A stretch of DNA of 64,000 nt from Panopea generosa (GCA_029582155.1 CM055901.1:2977001-3041000), one strand, 5' to 3'. Numbered from the stretch's first letter, positions 36,482 through 48,454 are shown. Notes: generated by a model not told the origin, from the sequence alone. Program-made: numbers and translations.

Positions 36482-37086
36482 ATGCATATATATATATACT
36501 CCTATTTAACTTTTACATACTTTGACAAGGAAGTTCAGGTAGCATCAGGTTTATATTGATAATTGGAGGGAAATGAAACTTAAATTACTTTCTCTGAAAG
36601 TGATTTTTTGAAATCAGATGAGCGTGTCAGGACTGCTGTTTGCTGTCTTGATTTATAAATAATGTGTATATTCAAAACCAGTTGACAATAGAAGATTTAT
36701 GTCAACACATTTTTTTAGACTGACTGGGGCTTGCAAAATAAAAAGAATTCATAATAATAAATTAACAGTGAAAAAATTGTTGAAATCGTATACATGATCT
36801 TTGGATGATACTCATTTTGGCAGGAAACTTAAATCTGATTCTTGGGTGCAGCAGAATTTCTTCAAGATAATCAATACAAAATTCTCCCAATACTCCATCT
36901 GCATTGATTTAGCTAAGGATTGAATAATCAATAACTTTTGAATGTAAATGCTAACTATTTAACCTTATACAGTACTTTTCTAATCAGATGGTGGCATTGT
37001 TTTCCTGTCATTGTGATTGTCTTACTGTGATTAATTGTAGTCCCATTTGTTTGCCATATTTTTAATACTAAGAGAGTTTATGTCAG

Positions 37087-37225
37087 CATGTTCTTCCAAA
37101 ATACTATATGGCTGCGACATTGCTAAACAAATAATAAAAGATAGAGACAAAACTGTAAATATTTCAGATGGCTGCCACGATCATGACAGAGACTTTAAGT
37201 TTACGTTTTATCATATAAAGAAAGG
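37087..37225 (+). CDS. Weak exon candidate, unknown gene
   Basis: A coding-like stretch lies between an acceptor-like TTTATGTCAG and a donor-like AAAG|GTAAAA, reading CSSKILYGCDIAKQIIKDRD, then VNISDGCHDHDRDFKFTFYH. Composition looks more protein-like than its surroundings, but no homology is recognised and no partner exon was found in phase. It may belong to a gene partly hidden in the gap. Confidence 0.25.
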
Positions 37226-37753
37226 TAAAACATGACAACTATGTGAACTTATAGTTTGGTTGTCAGATTTATAATGACGATGATAATGTAGTTATTCTTA
37301 TAATGATCATAAGACATAATTCAGTTTTTTTTAACCTTTTACCCAAACGGCCTGTTTTCATCCCCATTTTGTACAAGTTTCAAGTAAAAAAATTACCAAT
37401 CAGCAACTAGGACAGTTCCCAAATAATTATCAAGGTTTTTATATTTCCATTCACAAAGTATGCATAATTGGGTCATTAATCATACACTTCTTTTTATATA
37501 TGAATTTTTGACTGTCTCCTTATATCCCATTGAAAATTTCATAACAATTATTATGTTGTTAAATCAGGCCAATTAATTATAAGGGGTTGTTCTACTATTT
37601 TGTTAATTACATTTCTCCAATTTACGCAAAATGTAAAATTCTATTTCTCTTAATATGGACTTGGAGTCTTTTTCTAATATTCCTAAAAAAAAACCCTGTT
37701 TACAATTATTCTTAAATTCCTATGTATAATTTCTCTTGATATCAGAGCCGGGC

Positions 37754-38006
37754 ATGATTAGATTAGTAGGTAGCGCATCTGACTATCGATCCAGCACGAT
37801 TAGATTAGTAGGTAGCGCATCTGACTATCGATCCAGCACGATTAGATTAGTAGGTAGCGCATCTGACTATCGATCCAGCACGATTAGATTAGTAGGTAGC
37901 GAATCTGACTATCGATCCAGCACGATTAGATTAGTAGGTAGCGAATCTGACTATCGATCCAGCACGATTAGATTAGTAGGTAGCGCATCTGACTATCGAT
38001 CCAGCA
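37754..38006. repeat. 42-bp tandem repeat, 6 copies, tRNA-like core
   Basis: Unit: GATTAGATTAGTAGGTAGCG plus CATCTGACTATCGATCCAGC plus AC. Copies differ only at GCGCATC/GCGAATC. The GTAGGTAGCGCATCTGACTA segment with CGATCCAG looks like the D-arm/anticodon-arm part of a tRNA-derived SINE head. Being a multiple of 3 it makes a spurious 99-codon ORF. Confidence 0.85.
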
Positions 38007-38034
38007 GAGTAACCAGACAAAAGCCCCTTGCCTA

Positions 38035-38262
38035 AAAGCTCCTTAGTAAAATAATGTACTCATGCCATGATGGACAAAACTCCTTGGTAAAATAATGTAC
38101 TCATGCCATGATGGACAAAAGCTCCTTGGTAAAATAATGTACTCATGCCATGTTGGACAAAAGCTCCTTGGTAAAATAATGTACTCATGCCATGATGGAC
38201 AAAACTCCTTGGTAAAATAATGTACTCATGCCATGATGGACAAAAGCTCCTTGGTGGATTTG
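38035..38262. repeat. 41-42-bp tandem repeat, about 5 copies
   Basis: Unit: CTCCTTGGTAAAATAATG, TACTCATGCCATGATGGACA, then AAAG or AA. Directly follows the 42-bp array. At about 38365-38405 a minus-strand tRNA-like piece (GTGTAGTGGATAGTGTGTTG) follows, so both arrays may be expansions inside one SINE. Confidence 0.8.
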
Positions 38263-38579
38263 GAAGGGTGGACAAAAGTCTCTCCATGATTTTGAAACAG
38301 TAGACAAAAGCACCCTTGGTAACTTTGAATCAGTGGACAAAAGCCACATGAGCTTTTTTTTGCTGAGCGGTCAACACACTATCCACTACACTACTGTCCT
38401 GCTGTTTGCATGTATTTCAGTTATTGTATACATAAAAATAAATAATGAATAAAAAAAAAAGTTCTGTTTTGAATATGTTTATTTATGATTGAAAACACAA
38501 TAAAATATGAAGCTGTATATATATGTATACCTTAATGTAACGCAAATACAGTAAACTTAGTAATATACAATATCAATTA

Positions 38580-38745
38580 AACCATTCTTAAAAAAAAAAT
38601 GTTCCTTCATACTCACTCAAAATTGCAGTTACCCAAATTTTTTTATTGACTTTCAAAGCATCGAAATTTATTATTCATAATTTCTGTCCATTTTTATTTA
38701 AAATGACTATATAAAATCAAAATCTGGCAGAAAAAAAAGGATTGA
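38580..38745. repeat. Dispersed repeat shared with 15925-16090
   Basis: Same ordered words as the upstream copy: ATTCTTAAAAAAAA, CAAAATTGCAGTTACCCAA and TTTCTGTCCATTTTTATTTA. Confidence 0.55.
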
Positions 38746-38770
38746 TATACAACATTGCATGTCATTATCA

Positions 38771-38917
38771 TTCATCTCTCACCGCCGATTTAAATGGGAA
38801 AGTTATGAGCTACTTATGGAAATGGAGTGTGCTCAAGTACTGGTCAACCTTCCACAATCCAAGGAACCACTGGTCATCTGTTATCCCTGTATGGCATAAA
38901 CAATAACAGTGAATATT

Positions 38918-38950
<33 letters not shown>

Positions 38951-38990
38951 GTCAATCAATCAATCAATCAATCACTCGATCGATGCCATA
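38771..38990 (+). mobile_element. SINE body with (CAAT)n tail, family D
   Basis: TCTCTCACCGCCGATTTAAA, GGGAAAGTTATGAGC and GTATGGCATAAACAATAACA match the SINEs at 41915 and 61360. The 3' tail has expanded to a CAAT microsatellite of about 60 bp (38925-38982). Confidence 0.65.
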
Positions 38991-39180
38991 ATGATATTGG
39001 ATGATCTGTAAATAAATATTTATAAACTTTATGAATATAACATACTATAACAATTCAGCGAAGTATTTATTGTTTCAGGACAACAGAAGTCACTATAATT
39101 TACCAGACATTTTTTTCCTACTGTATTGTATATATACATTGTATGTCCATACTACTTAGTACATGAAGGCATTGTTTGCA

Positions 39181-39384
39181 GGCGTAGGGAAGTAAATGAT
39201 GAAGTATAATGTAAGTGACAATGGGGAAGTATACGGAAGTGTTACAAGTGATCAAGTCATACAAGCTACTATCTTGAAAGCTCCCGGTGGTGGTCAACTG
39301 GAAATAACCTCTCCAAACATAATGGACATAAGTCAATTGGCTAATTGGCAAAATGAAGTGGAATTGTTTGAGAGACGCCCTTAA
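39181..39384 (+). CDS. Weak exon candidate, unknown gene (possible last exon)
   Basis: A 62-codon frame ends at 39384, reading VSDNGEVYGSVTSDQVIQAT, ILKAPGGGQLEITSP and LANWQNEVELFERRP before TAA. The acceptor-like TTGTTTGCAG ends at 39180, but the frame has a TAA at 39193 just before the ATG pair, so this acceptor cannot carry an open frame from upstream. It may be a short gene, a decayed exon or chance. No homology recognised; it is not the MSH5 N-terminus. Confidence 0.25.
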
Positions 39385-39414
39385 TAAGTTTGATATTTTT
39401 AAAAAAAAAAGGGG

Positions 39415-40020
39415 AGCTATTGTACTTAACGTGGTGTGTCGGTGTCAGTGTAGCTTTTCTTTTTTTTGTTTATTTTTTTTTTAGACATGCTCATATCTCA
39501 GTTATCACTGTTTATACATCAATGAAACTTTATGTGAGTGTTCACTACCATTAGGGGATTCAAGGGGCCAAGGGGAAATAACTCCAATTTGACTTTAGAT
39601 AGTACTGTGGCCATTTTATTCTTAGAATTTTTTTTATAGGCATGCTTGTATAATTTAGTAACCACTTGCTATACAGTCATGAGAGAAACTTTGTGTGGTT
39701 TCGCCACCGTAAAGGGGACTGAATGGGTTAAGTGGGATAACTCCGTTTTGATTTTATGTAGAATTATGGCCTCTCAGTTCAGTGTAGCTTTTTTGGTTCA
39801 AATTTTAGGAATGGTCATAATCACTACCCACACATCATTGAAACCTCATGTGATTGTTTACTGCCATAAAGATCGCTAAATGGAACAATTGGAAATTGGG
39901 TAAAGTTTTTTGGCAAACTCATTTCTCAGTAACTACTTAGGACTTAAGTCATTGAAAATTCACACCATCAAAGGGAATCAAGGGGATAAATGGGATCCCT
40001 TTTCCCCTACTGCTGAGAAA
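39415..40020. repeat. Diverged tandem repeat, about 3 units of roughly 190 bp
   Basis: Units share CATATCTCAGTTA/AACCACT..., ACATCA(A/T)TGAAAC, GTGATTGTT..ACTACC, AAGGGG(A)TTCAAGGGG and AACTCC(A/G)(A)TTTTGA. Non-coding. Confidence 0.6.
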
Positions 40021-41914
40021 AGTAAAAGCTCTGTCAGCTTATATATTGTTCTCTGAAGTACATAACAGTTATAAATGTACTTTAGTATACATTAAACTCT
40101 TTTTCACTCTTGTTTAAATCAAACAATCAAGCATTCTTTAATTTGAGATGGTCTTTAAACATCATACATAAAGTGACCTCTTAATTAATTTTAAATTACC
40201 TGTCATTTTACTTTACTTATAAAAACCTTATTGTAAGTCAGGTGAGGGCAGCTACCGGTAATATCTATTCAATATACATGGCTGAATTGGCATATTTAGT
40301 ATTTATTTAATAACACTTTGAATATTAGTCTGAATTAATAATTTCAGTACCAAAGTAAAGCTGATAAAAGTGTTGACCATTACTAATTATCTATTAGTTA
40401 ATAGTTTTCTTCTGAATTAAAACTAATATTGGTTAGAAACAAATAATGTTGGAATTCTTACCTTAAGGTAGTTTATTAGTTAGAACAAAAACATTTTGAT
40501 TTCACATCATAGAAATTTAAATATATTTATTTACAACGATGAAGTAAATTATCCTTTTGTGGCAATACTTTTATACTATTATTTAAATTATTTTTGAGGA
40601 GCCAGATCTTCTGGCATCTCTTTAGAATCATACTAGTCGATAAAGTCATCTCATTTCATATGCACCGTCTAACTGCTCAAGAGAAAGAAGTTCTTTATTT
40701 TTTATTTTTTATAAAGTAATTACGTGATAACGTATTTGAGTCTTTACTTTTGATGTATGATGTCTGCAGATGATTGCTATTTACTACGAAGGCTAAAACG
40801 TAGAAGTGTCCATACCAAATAGCATTTTGCTCAACAATGAAAATGGTTCCTTGTAGGAGTGTCCATACTAATTAGCATATCAACAATGAAAATAGTCCCT
40901 GCTGCAAATGTAATATTACAGGCTTTCTTTATGTCGTCGTCAATCATGGTTGACTTAGAATTTATGTAAGATTCAGAAATGTTGAAACATTATTGCAGAA
41001 AAGTTCTGTAATATGCTGTATTAATAGGCTATATGTTGTGTAGATTCAGATTCAGATCAATCCATTTAAAGGGATTATATCAACAAGTTATGCATACACG
41101 CTGTTGATAAAGGGTGTCAGGAATTTTAATCGTAGTGTATTATTGAGACCATTTTACAAGTAAACAAATCAATGCAATCGTAAAGGGTTTTCTGAGCATC
41201 TAATTTCAACAAATATAGGATAAAATTACCACTTAAAACAGTTTATTTTGTAAACAAATTGTAGAATTTGTTTGAAGCCAAAAAAATATGGGAGGTATTT
41301 ACCTTGAGAAACCTGGTCTAAAAGTCGGCACCTTCAAAAATCGGATCCTAAAAGTTGGCGCATAGGTTACTGCTGTCCCGTTTATTAGGGATGTTTGAAG
41401 ACTTAAATATTAATGTCTACTTTTATGAATTTTATATTTATTTCGAAATACACAGATACCTAATGGAAATATTTTTCACTACAGAATCAAATATTAAATC
41501 AACAACTTATCACTTATTGTATTAACTTTGAAATATGAAAAGTTGTCCATTAAAAAATTCCTTTTTTATACATATTTTTATGACAACATTATTTTAATAT
41601 AGAATAGAAAAACATATACTTGAAATGCACTATTTATGCATCGTTGGATACCGTCCGGGTGTCAGTTTATTACATCATGATGGATGGAGAATATCGTAGT
41701 TGATACTCTGGGGTATCTGACGATGCATTAATGAACACAAAACCTAAACTTTTTTCAACGCAGGATGGCATACCCATCCCGTACCCACCCAATTTCATTT
41801 CTTGTTACATGTGTTTCTAAAAGAAACACTGAAATGTACTATGTTTCTTTATTTAAATTAGCTATGATTTTCTAATGAGAATTGCTTCATAATGGTCAAT
41901 ACTAGTATTTCTCC
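40021..41914. other. AT-rich stretch, no gene recognised
   Basis: Only a local duplication is visible around 40810-40900 (AAGTGTCCATAC..ATAGCAT and CAACAATGAAAAT, twice). Confidence 0.4.
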
Positions 41915-42120
41915 TGTGGCGAGCGTATTACTATCAATCCTTGGTTCATGAGTTTGAATCCCCATCCGACCACAGTATTCGTGATGATTGATATATGACA
42001 TTACGTCTTATTGTTACGTCTCTCACCGCTGATTTAAGTGGGAACTTTATCCGTTACTTGCTGAGATGGGTGTATCACTAGATGGCATAGCAATGACTAA
42101 ATATTCAAACAAACAAACAA
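41915..42120 (+). mobile_element. tRNA-headed SINE, family D
   Basis: Box B-like GAGTTTGAATCCCC follows a degenerate box A. The body has GATTGATATATGACATTACG, TCTCTCACCGCTGATTTAAG and GGCATAGCAATGACTAAATA, ending TTCAAACAAACAAACAAA. Same family as 38771 and 61360. Confidence 0.7.
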
Positions 42121-42732
42121 ATGGCACCTCTCAGGACCTTGAGTCCTTTGATTATTTCTTGCTTTTAAAAAAGGGCTAAAAAACTAAATAACTGTAAGCA
42201 TTTCATAAAATATTAAAAATAAAAGTTACCACTGAAGATTGCAAACAAGCCCTTTCTTTTTATACCAAAATCCCACAAAACTGTTATGTTTGCATAATTT
42301 TGAAAACTTGAAATGATGAAAATGCGAAATGTTCCACAGAAAGTTTAAACAAGTAACTGCAGTTAAATCTTACTGTGTTTCTGCTTACGTTGTTGTTGAC
42401 GATTAGTTAACAATGAAACGTTTTAAAAGTGCATCTAGTTAACTTGCTTTAAGCAGTGCATTATAATACAGAAAACAATACCACTTGACAATAGTGCATC
42501 TGCATAATCTTGCAATTATGCCTCAAGCTATTAAATATTATGACGCTACTGTGTGTAATGTCAGAATAAAGAACATATCAAGTAATTCGGGTTTCTGGCG
42601 GTAAATTAATGAATCATTATACAGATCTTGCTGAAAATGGTCCAGTTTAATACTATAATAGAGAGATTCTGGTTTATAGAGGTTGATTATACCACAGAAA
42701 AAAGAAGGAACATTTCCCGACCTAAAAATTTG

Positions 42733-43037
42733 CATGGTTTATAGAGTTTCAAGTTTATTGAATGTCCTGTGGTTTACAGAGGTTACAAGTTTATTGAGTG
42801 TCCCGTGGTTTACAGAGGTTTCAAGTTTATGGGCTGTCCCATAGTTAACAGAGGTTTCAAGTTAACTGAGCGTCCCATGGTTTACAGAGGTTTCAAGTTA
42901 ACTGAGTGTCCCATGGTTTACAGAAGTTTCAAGTTAATTGAGTGTCCGGTGTTTTACAGAGGTTTCAAGTTTATTGAGTGTCCCTTGGTTTACAGAGGTT
43001 TCAAATTTATTGAGTGTCCCGTGGTTTACAGAGTTTC
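42733..43037. repeat. 36-bp minisatellite, about 8-9 copies
   Basis: Unit: GTGGTTTACAGAGGTTTCAA followed by GTTTATTGAGTGTCCC. Open in one frame because the period is a multiple of 3; not considered protein-coding. Confidence 0.88.
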
Positions 43038-43149
43038 ATTGTAAAACTCTCAAGATCTTAATTTACATAGTAAAATTGTAAAACTCTGCACTAAGAACTA
43101 CAAGTTTAGTTTAAATCAACACATCCATCAATTATGTTTAGATCTATGG

Positions 43150-44295
43150 TACACCATGTTTTGTTTGGATCTACACATCTACAAGTTTTCTGTGGATCTA
43201 CAAATTAAGAAGTCTTCATTATATCTATACATCTATATATCTACAAGTCTTGTCTCGATCTACACATATACAAGTCTTGTCTGGATCTACATCTGTAAGT
43301 ATTGTGTGGATCAACACATCTACACATTTCGTGTGGATCTACACATCTACATGTCTTGTGTGGATCTAAACATCTACGCGTCTTGTCTTGATCTACACAT
43401 CTACACGTCTTGTGTGGATCTAAACATACACAAGTCTTGTCTGGATCTACACATCTACATGTCTTTTCTGGACATACACATCTACACGTTTTGTGTGGAT
43501 CTAAACATAAACAAGTCTTGTCTGGATCTACACATCTTGTCTATATCTACAATCTACACATCTTTTGTGGATCTACACATCTGCAAGTCTTGTCTAGATC
43601 TACACATCTACACATCTTGTGTGGATCTACACATATAAAAGTCTTGTCTGGATCTACACATCTACACATCTTGTGTGGATATACACATCTACACATCTTA
43701 TGTGGATCTACACCTAAACAAGTCATTTGTGGATCTACACATCTACATGTCTTGTCTGGATCTACACATCTACATGTCTTGTCTGGATCTACACATCTAC
43801 ATGTCTTGTCTGGATCAACACATCTACTATTCTTGTGTGGATCTACACATCTACAAGTCTTGTCTGGATCTACACATCTAATCTATAAGTTACACATCTA
43901 TACATCTTGTTCAGAGATACACATCTACAAGTTTTGTGTGAATCTACACATCTATAATTATTGTGTCAATCTACACATCTTGTGCGGATTTACGCATCAA
44001 CACGTCTTGTTTGGATCTACACATATACAAGTCTTGTCTGGATCTACACATCTATAAGTATTTTGTGGATCAACACATCTACACATCTTGTGTGGATCTA
44101 CACATCTACACATCTTGTCTGGATCTAATAAGTCTTGTGTGGGTCTACACATCTACACGTCTTGTGTGGATCTACACATCTACAGGTCTTGTGTGGATCT
44201 ACATGTATACAAGTCTTGTCTGGATCTACACATCAATAAGTCTTGTGTAGATCTACACATCTACACATCTCGTGTGGATCTACACATCTTGTGTT
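43150..44295. repeat. 27-bp minisatellite, about 40 copies
   Basis: Unit: TCTTGTCTGGATCTACACAT followed by CTACAAG, with many variants (TGTGTGG for TGTCTGG, CTACACG for CTACAAG) and partial units. It generates overlapping ORFs of up to 215 codons in more than one frame, the mark of a repeat and not of a gene. Confidence 0.9.
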
Positions 44296-44727
44296 GCAGT
44301 TGTAGATATTGTTGTTGATGACAGTAGAGTAAACTATAAATGATCTTCCACCTGTTGTCCTTGTATAAACCAGGATAATGGGTGTTATTTTGTTGTTGTA
44401 ACAACTATAAGATATCATTTAATATCTCAGATTAAGGAGAAAAGCTCTCAAAGAGGAATGCTGCCAGATGATTTATTGTTTGTTTAGGTGGTTTTATTGC
44501 TCCATGATGTGTGTTGGATTGGGTGGGTGTGCTCCTGTTACCTTAAAAGTAACAAGACCACATATCACTTTTGTTGAATGTCATGGAGGGGCCAATTTTA
44601 CTTTGCATGAGTTATGTACAAGTAACTGTTGTTAATATATAGTGTCATTTTAGTTCTAATATTACTATAATAAGAAAATTACCTGCTCCACTGACAGAAA
44701 TTGTCATAAAATTCAATAAGATTCAAT

Positions 44728-44729
44728 CG

Positions 44730-44762
<33 letters not shown>
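44728..44762. repeat. (TA)n microsatellite
   Basis: About 17 TA units. Confidence 0.9.
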
Positions 44763-44768
<6 letters not shown>

Positions 44769-45049
44769 GGCCAATTCCATTATCATTCGATATATTTTTT
44801 ATGGCTGCAAGATATGATATATGTGCAAAGATATAAATGCATATAATTATGGATAAAAACTTTTTTCCATTTTGTTGAAACATTTTTTTTTTGACATGAG
44901 ATAAAATCTTCTCAGGTTGTTTTTTTTCAGAAGCCCTAGTCCTAATCCATAGAATGGTGTAACCATTACACTTTGTAGGAATATAACAGTTTTGACCCTG
45001 TAAATCTTAGTTTAAATCTAACCACTTACTGTTTACGTTATTCTACCGT

Positions 45050-45270
45050 GATGAACCCATGTGCTTCCGGGTAAGAATATAATCACTGTCATTATCTCAA
45101 GAGGGGTAGGAATCCTCCTGATGGGTGTCACGTTCATGTTATCATTTTTTGTCATGTTTATTATTGTGGTTAAATTACCAACCCCTGTGTGGTTTCGGGG
45201 AGCCATATGAGTGATGGCAAGAATAGGATCACTGTGGCTGACATGCATGTCGTAAGATTAAGCGACAATT
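45050..45270. repeat. Diverged dispersed repeat
   Basis: Contains GATGAACCCATGTGCTTCCG, GGTAGGAATCCTCCTGATGG and GACATGCATGTCGTAAG. It looks like a decayed interspersed repeat; no ORF. Confidence 0.35.
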
Positions 45271-45610
45271 TGAATAGAATTTGCTGAAACTCTGCAGGTC
45301 TGCAAGTATTAAGGTTCTAGGTTCATTCTGCATATTCATTTGTTGATGTGATCTTTTAATCTATATGATAATTTGTATTTGTACTTGTATGTATGCAGAG
45401 TGAATCTGGAATCTTTCTTCCTGTTGGCGTTGAATAACCTAAAATGTGTTGGTACGCCGTAAAACCCCATTTATTCCACCCTGATGGGTCAGGTCTAATT
45501 CAAATATTGACAATAATAAGAAGTTTAGATACAAGATTTTTATGATAAACAATGGTAGTTTGCACCACATGTGATCAGATGGCCACAATTTATGCAAGAT
45601 ATTAAATATA

Positions 45611-45775
45611 CAGTCAAACCTGTCCGAAGCAGCCACTCGAGGGAAGGAGCAAAAGTGGCCTTTCAAGACAGTTTGTTGCTTAATACAGGTTAATTTTGCA
45701 CTGAAAGCATAGAAATGGGAAATAACAAATGTGGCTGCTGTTTAATAGAGGTGACCACTTAAACAGATTTTACTG
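45611..45775. mobile_element. CAGT-ended TA-site MITE, copy 2
   Basis: Ends CAGTCAAACCTGTCC and ACAGATTTTACTG are inverted, with TA on each side. Interior has GTGGCTGCTGTTTAATAGAG and GGTGACCACTTAAACA, shared with 31904 and 54762. Confidence 0.75.
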
Positions 45776-45878
45776 TATACCTTTTTTTATTAATTTTTTT
45801 TATTGAACTTACTGGTTATGCCTGAGTAAAGAATAAATATTGTTAATTGTTTACATGTAATTGTTTTTTTAATGGAGT

Positions 45879-46107
45879 TTAACGCTTTACTTCATAAAGA
45901 CGCCTTTAGACACCTCTAATATAGAAGCCTTTGGACACTTCTAATATAGAAGGCTTTTGAATTATTGGGTGAATTATGTTAATATTAACTGACAGAGTGG
46001 AAAACAGTGCAGGAAGTGTTCAGATTGCTCGTTACGAGTAATCTGAACTCTTCCTGCACTGTTTTCATAGGCCTTTTGTGATTGGTATCTATGGAGTAAA
46101 GGGTTTA
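45879..46107. mobile_element. piggyBac-like MITE, copy 4
   Basis: TTAA at 45879-45882 and TTTA at 46104-46107 (one mismatch) flank an element that begins CGCTTTACTTCATAAAGACG and ends TATGGAGTAAAGGG. The central palindrome is CAGGAAGTGTTCAGATTGC / GTAATCTGAACTCTTCCTG. Confidence 0.8.
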
Positions 46108-46558
46108 CGCTATTTTCAACTCAAGACATAACTTTTTCAATATGGCATTATACAGTTTTATATGAGGTATATATGTTACAATAAGATTGTGAAACCAGGG
46201 ATTTCATGAAATTCCTGAAAATTTCAGTAATTTCGCGAAATTACTGTTTCACTCAGGTATATAATTTACCTTAAAATGTTTATCACAGACTTGAAATCTA
46301 GGTGTATTTTATAATTTGGATAAAAAAAACCAAATTAAGGGAAAATCAATTTTCCACCAATGAAATTGGTACGGGAGCTTTATTAAGTGGGGGAATATTT
46401 ATTCTAGGGTATATGGTATTAGAAAGAAATTGCTGTTAGAAAAGATGTTTTGATATCAATTCAAGAAATGTTATTCAAGACGTGGAAAACTAAGAGTTAA
46501 AGGTAACGTCTGATGTGAAATGTAGTAAATATGGCAATTTTATTGTTTGTTGTATCAG

Positions 46559-46682
46559 GTTTACATTGGCATCATGTGGCATACTGGGAAGATGGGTGTG
46601 GCGTATTACGATGTTGATACAACTCAGGTTCATGTAATGTTGGACACACAGGAAACAGATGAATTTAAATTATTGCTCAGAG
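46559..46682 (+). CDS. MSH5: MSH5, meiotic MutS homologue 5: first exon recognised
   Basis: MSH5 pairs with MSH4 as MutS-gamma, which clamps meiotic recombination intermediates and promotes crossovers. This exon reads VYIGIMWHTGKMGVAYYDVD, then VHVMLDTQETDEFKLLLR; human MSH5 has CVLWNSGYLGIAYYD in the same place, near its N-terminus. Acceptor TTGTATCAG|GTTTAC (phase 0), donor CTCAGAG|GTACTT (phase 1). The next exons continue in phase along the human protein, so the assignment does not rest on one exon. The true first exon (a short, usually poorly conserved leader) was not found upstream. Human MSH5 is about 830 aa, so only about the first quarter is in this window. The introns are full of SINEs and minisatellites. 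Confidence 0.9.
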
Positions 46683-47030
46683 GTACTTGTTTGTCAGACA
46701 TTTGTATTGCATAAATAACACATATTTCAAACATTTGTTAGTTCATTTGTCTTCTCTTAGAATGTATTTAGGCATGTGGGCGATTAGAGGCTGCATTGTG
46801 CCGAATACTTCAAATGGTGTTAGTAAACATCTTACCTTTGGTCTCAACATTAGCAGGATTTATTAACAGAATTATTGTCTGGTGGTGGGTGGAACATAGT
46901 TTATTGCCTTTAAATGTTTATAACGAACAAAAGGAATTGGTTAAAAGTTTTTAAAAAAGTTATGGCTTCCCCACCATCACTTGTGGTATTTAGAGTACAT
47001 ATACCATGTTTGTGTCTGCATCATGATGTA

Positions 47031-47070
47031 CTGTACTGTACTGTACTGTACTGTACCGTACGGTATGTAC
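47031..47070. repeat. (CTGTA)n microsatellite
   Basis: Five to six CTGTA units degrading into CGTACGG and TGTACTGC. It produces ORFs in several frames on both strands. Confidence 0.85.
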
Positions 47071-47667
47071 TGCACTTCCGTACCACACTGTACCACACTG
47101 AACTGTGCCATGCCTTGCTATGCTTTCATTTATACCAGATGTCGTATTGGAGACAGTTGGGTAACCACTGGCACACAGAGGTATCATGACACATACATAA
47201 TGCCTTATGGCCACCCAGTCACGTTATACTGGGAATAGGCAGACAAGTCCCAGAACTATCCTCTTTACACCAAATTTTACATGCGAATGCTACTAATAAA
47301 ACTTGTATGACACAACTTGGAATCAAACCTATACAATATTTCTCCTGTCTGTGACGTGGACGCTCTTCCAGTAGTATTTTATGATATGAGGAAAACCTGC
47401 TGTCATTCCCTCTCTTCCTCAAACATACTACCTTCAGTGGGAAATTAATGACTTAAAAATGGTAGTGTTAGAGTTAAATACAAATTGCAATATTATTATT
47501 GGAGAAGGGTCTTTAATCATAAGTTGCAACCAAATATATATATATTTAAATGTTTAAAAAAAGTTTTGTTAAATGCTATAATACTGTTGTTTATAGAGTT
47601 CAAAGTGTGAAAATATTAAAATTAGTTACCATACTAACTGTGGTTTATGGAATCTAAGAAGGGTGTT

Positions 47668-47830
47668 AAAAGTGCAGTGGATAAAGTGTTGTCCGCTCAC
47701 ACCAGAGATCCTGGGTTCAATCCAATGGCTTCTCTAAAACAACACTCAGTACTGGCTGTACCCTGGGAACAGCCGTGAGAGCCATACATATAAGCTCCTG
47801 AGCTTTTTAAATTTAATTAGTATAAATAGT
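47668..47830 (+). mobile_element. tRNA-headed SINE
   Basis: GCAGTGGATAAAGTGTTGTC (box A), CCTGGGTTCAATCCAATGG (box B), then AACACTCAGTACTGGCTGT and GTGAGAGCCATACATATAA. Same family as the minus-strand SINE at 33470. Confidence 0.65.
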
Positions 47831-47984
47831 TGAGTCTTAACATGTTAAATGGTTGCATGATAATGAAAATAATGCCTTTTATTAATGAGGAAACTCAGTT
47901 GGACCAATATTCAATCTTCCCTGTGGCCCTCGATTATATACATGTTAACAAACACCATTTTTAACACATTTCAGGTTATATGTG

Positions 47985-48140
47985 GCATATCCAGTTTTAT
48001 TGAAGGATGAATCTGAGTAGAACCACCGTCCTTCCGCAAGTAACTGGCAAACTTTTTTGCTTAAAGTTTTTGGAGTGAGCTGGACTCGACCCTACAACCG
48101 TAGCGGCGAGAGGTAAGTGGTCTTGAGACGCCTTAGACCA
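47985..48140 (-). mobile_element. Old SINE (CCGTCCTTCCGC family), minus strand
   Basis: Contains GGCATATCCAGTTTTATTGA, GAATCTGAGTAGAACC and CCTTCCGCAAGTAACTGGCA. A minus-strand tRNA-like head (GGTTGTAGGGTCGAGTCCAG) lies at its right end. Another copy is at 48455-48625. Confidence 0.55.
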
Positions 48141-48269
48141 ATCCTCGGAAGGTTGTCAAAATGAAACTGTTGATATAATATATTATGATTAATGCATATC
48201 TCTGTAGTATAGCATTGGGTTTAAGGCCAGATAGTTTTCAACATTTGACAGGTTAAGTCATTATAAATT

Positions 48270-48420
48270 AATTGCTAGATTATCATCCAAATTTTTCTTA
48301 AAAATTCAGAGGGCGGGAGGATTTTTTAAAAAAAATAATTTTTTTTTATAAAAATAAAAAGGGTCAGTGGTCCTGGCGGCAGGAAAATTAGGGGCGGACG
48401 GGGATGATAATCTAGCAATT
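48270..48420. mobile_element. 150-bp MITE with perfect 19-bp terminal inverted repeats
   Basis: Left end AATTGCTAGATTATCATCC (from about 48270) and right end GGATGATAATCTAGCAATT (48402-48420) are perfect reverse complements. The interior has a GGGCGGGAGGA / GGCGGCAGG asymmetry and an A/T-rich centre. Superfamily unknown. Confidence 0.75.
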
Positions 48421-48454
48421 TATTTATTATGGCTTTATAAAATTATGAAATATC

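Noticed and set aside
35939..36509. ORFs of about 180 codons on both strands
   Set aside because: They consist of the 500-N assembly gap.
37736..38287. 99-codon plus and 75-codon minus ORFs
   Set aside because: Produced by 42-bp and 41-42-bp tandem repeats.
39181..39384. First exon of MSH5
   Set aside because: No resemblance to an MSH5 leader, it ends in a stop codon, and it has no donor.
43156..44318. Overlapping ORFs of 68-215 codons in a 27-bp repeat
   Set aside because: Several frames are open at once, there is no start context or splice framing, and variation is not codon-like. Treated as a minisatellite.
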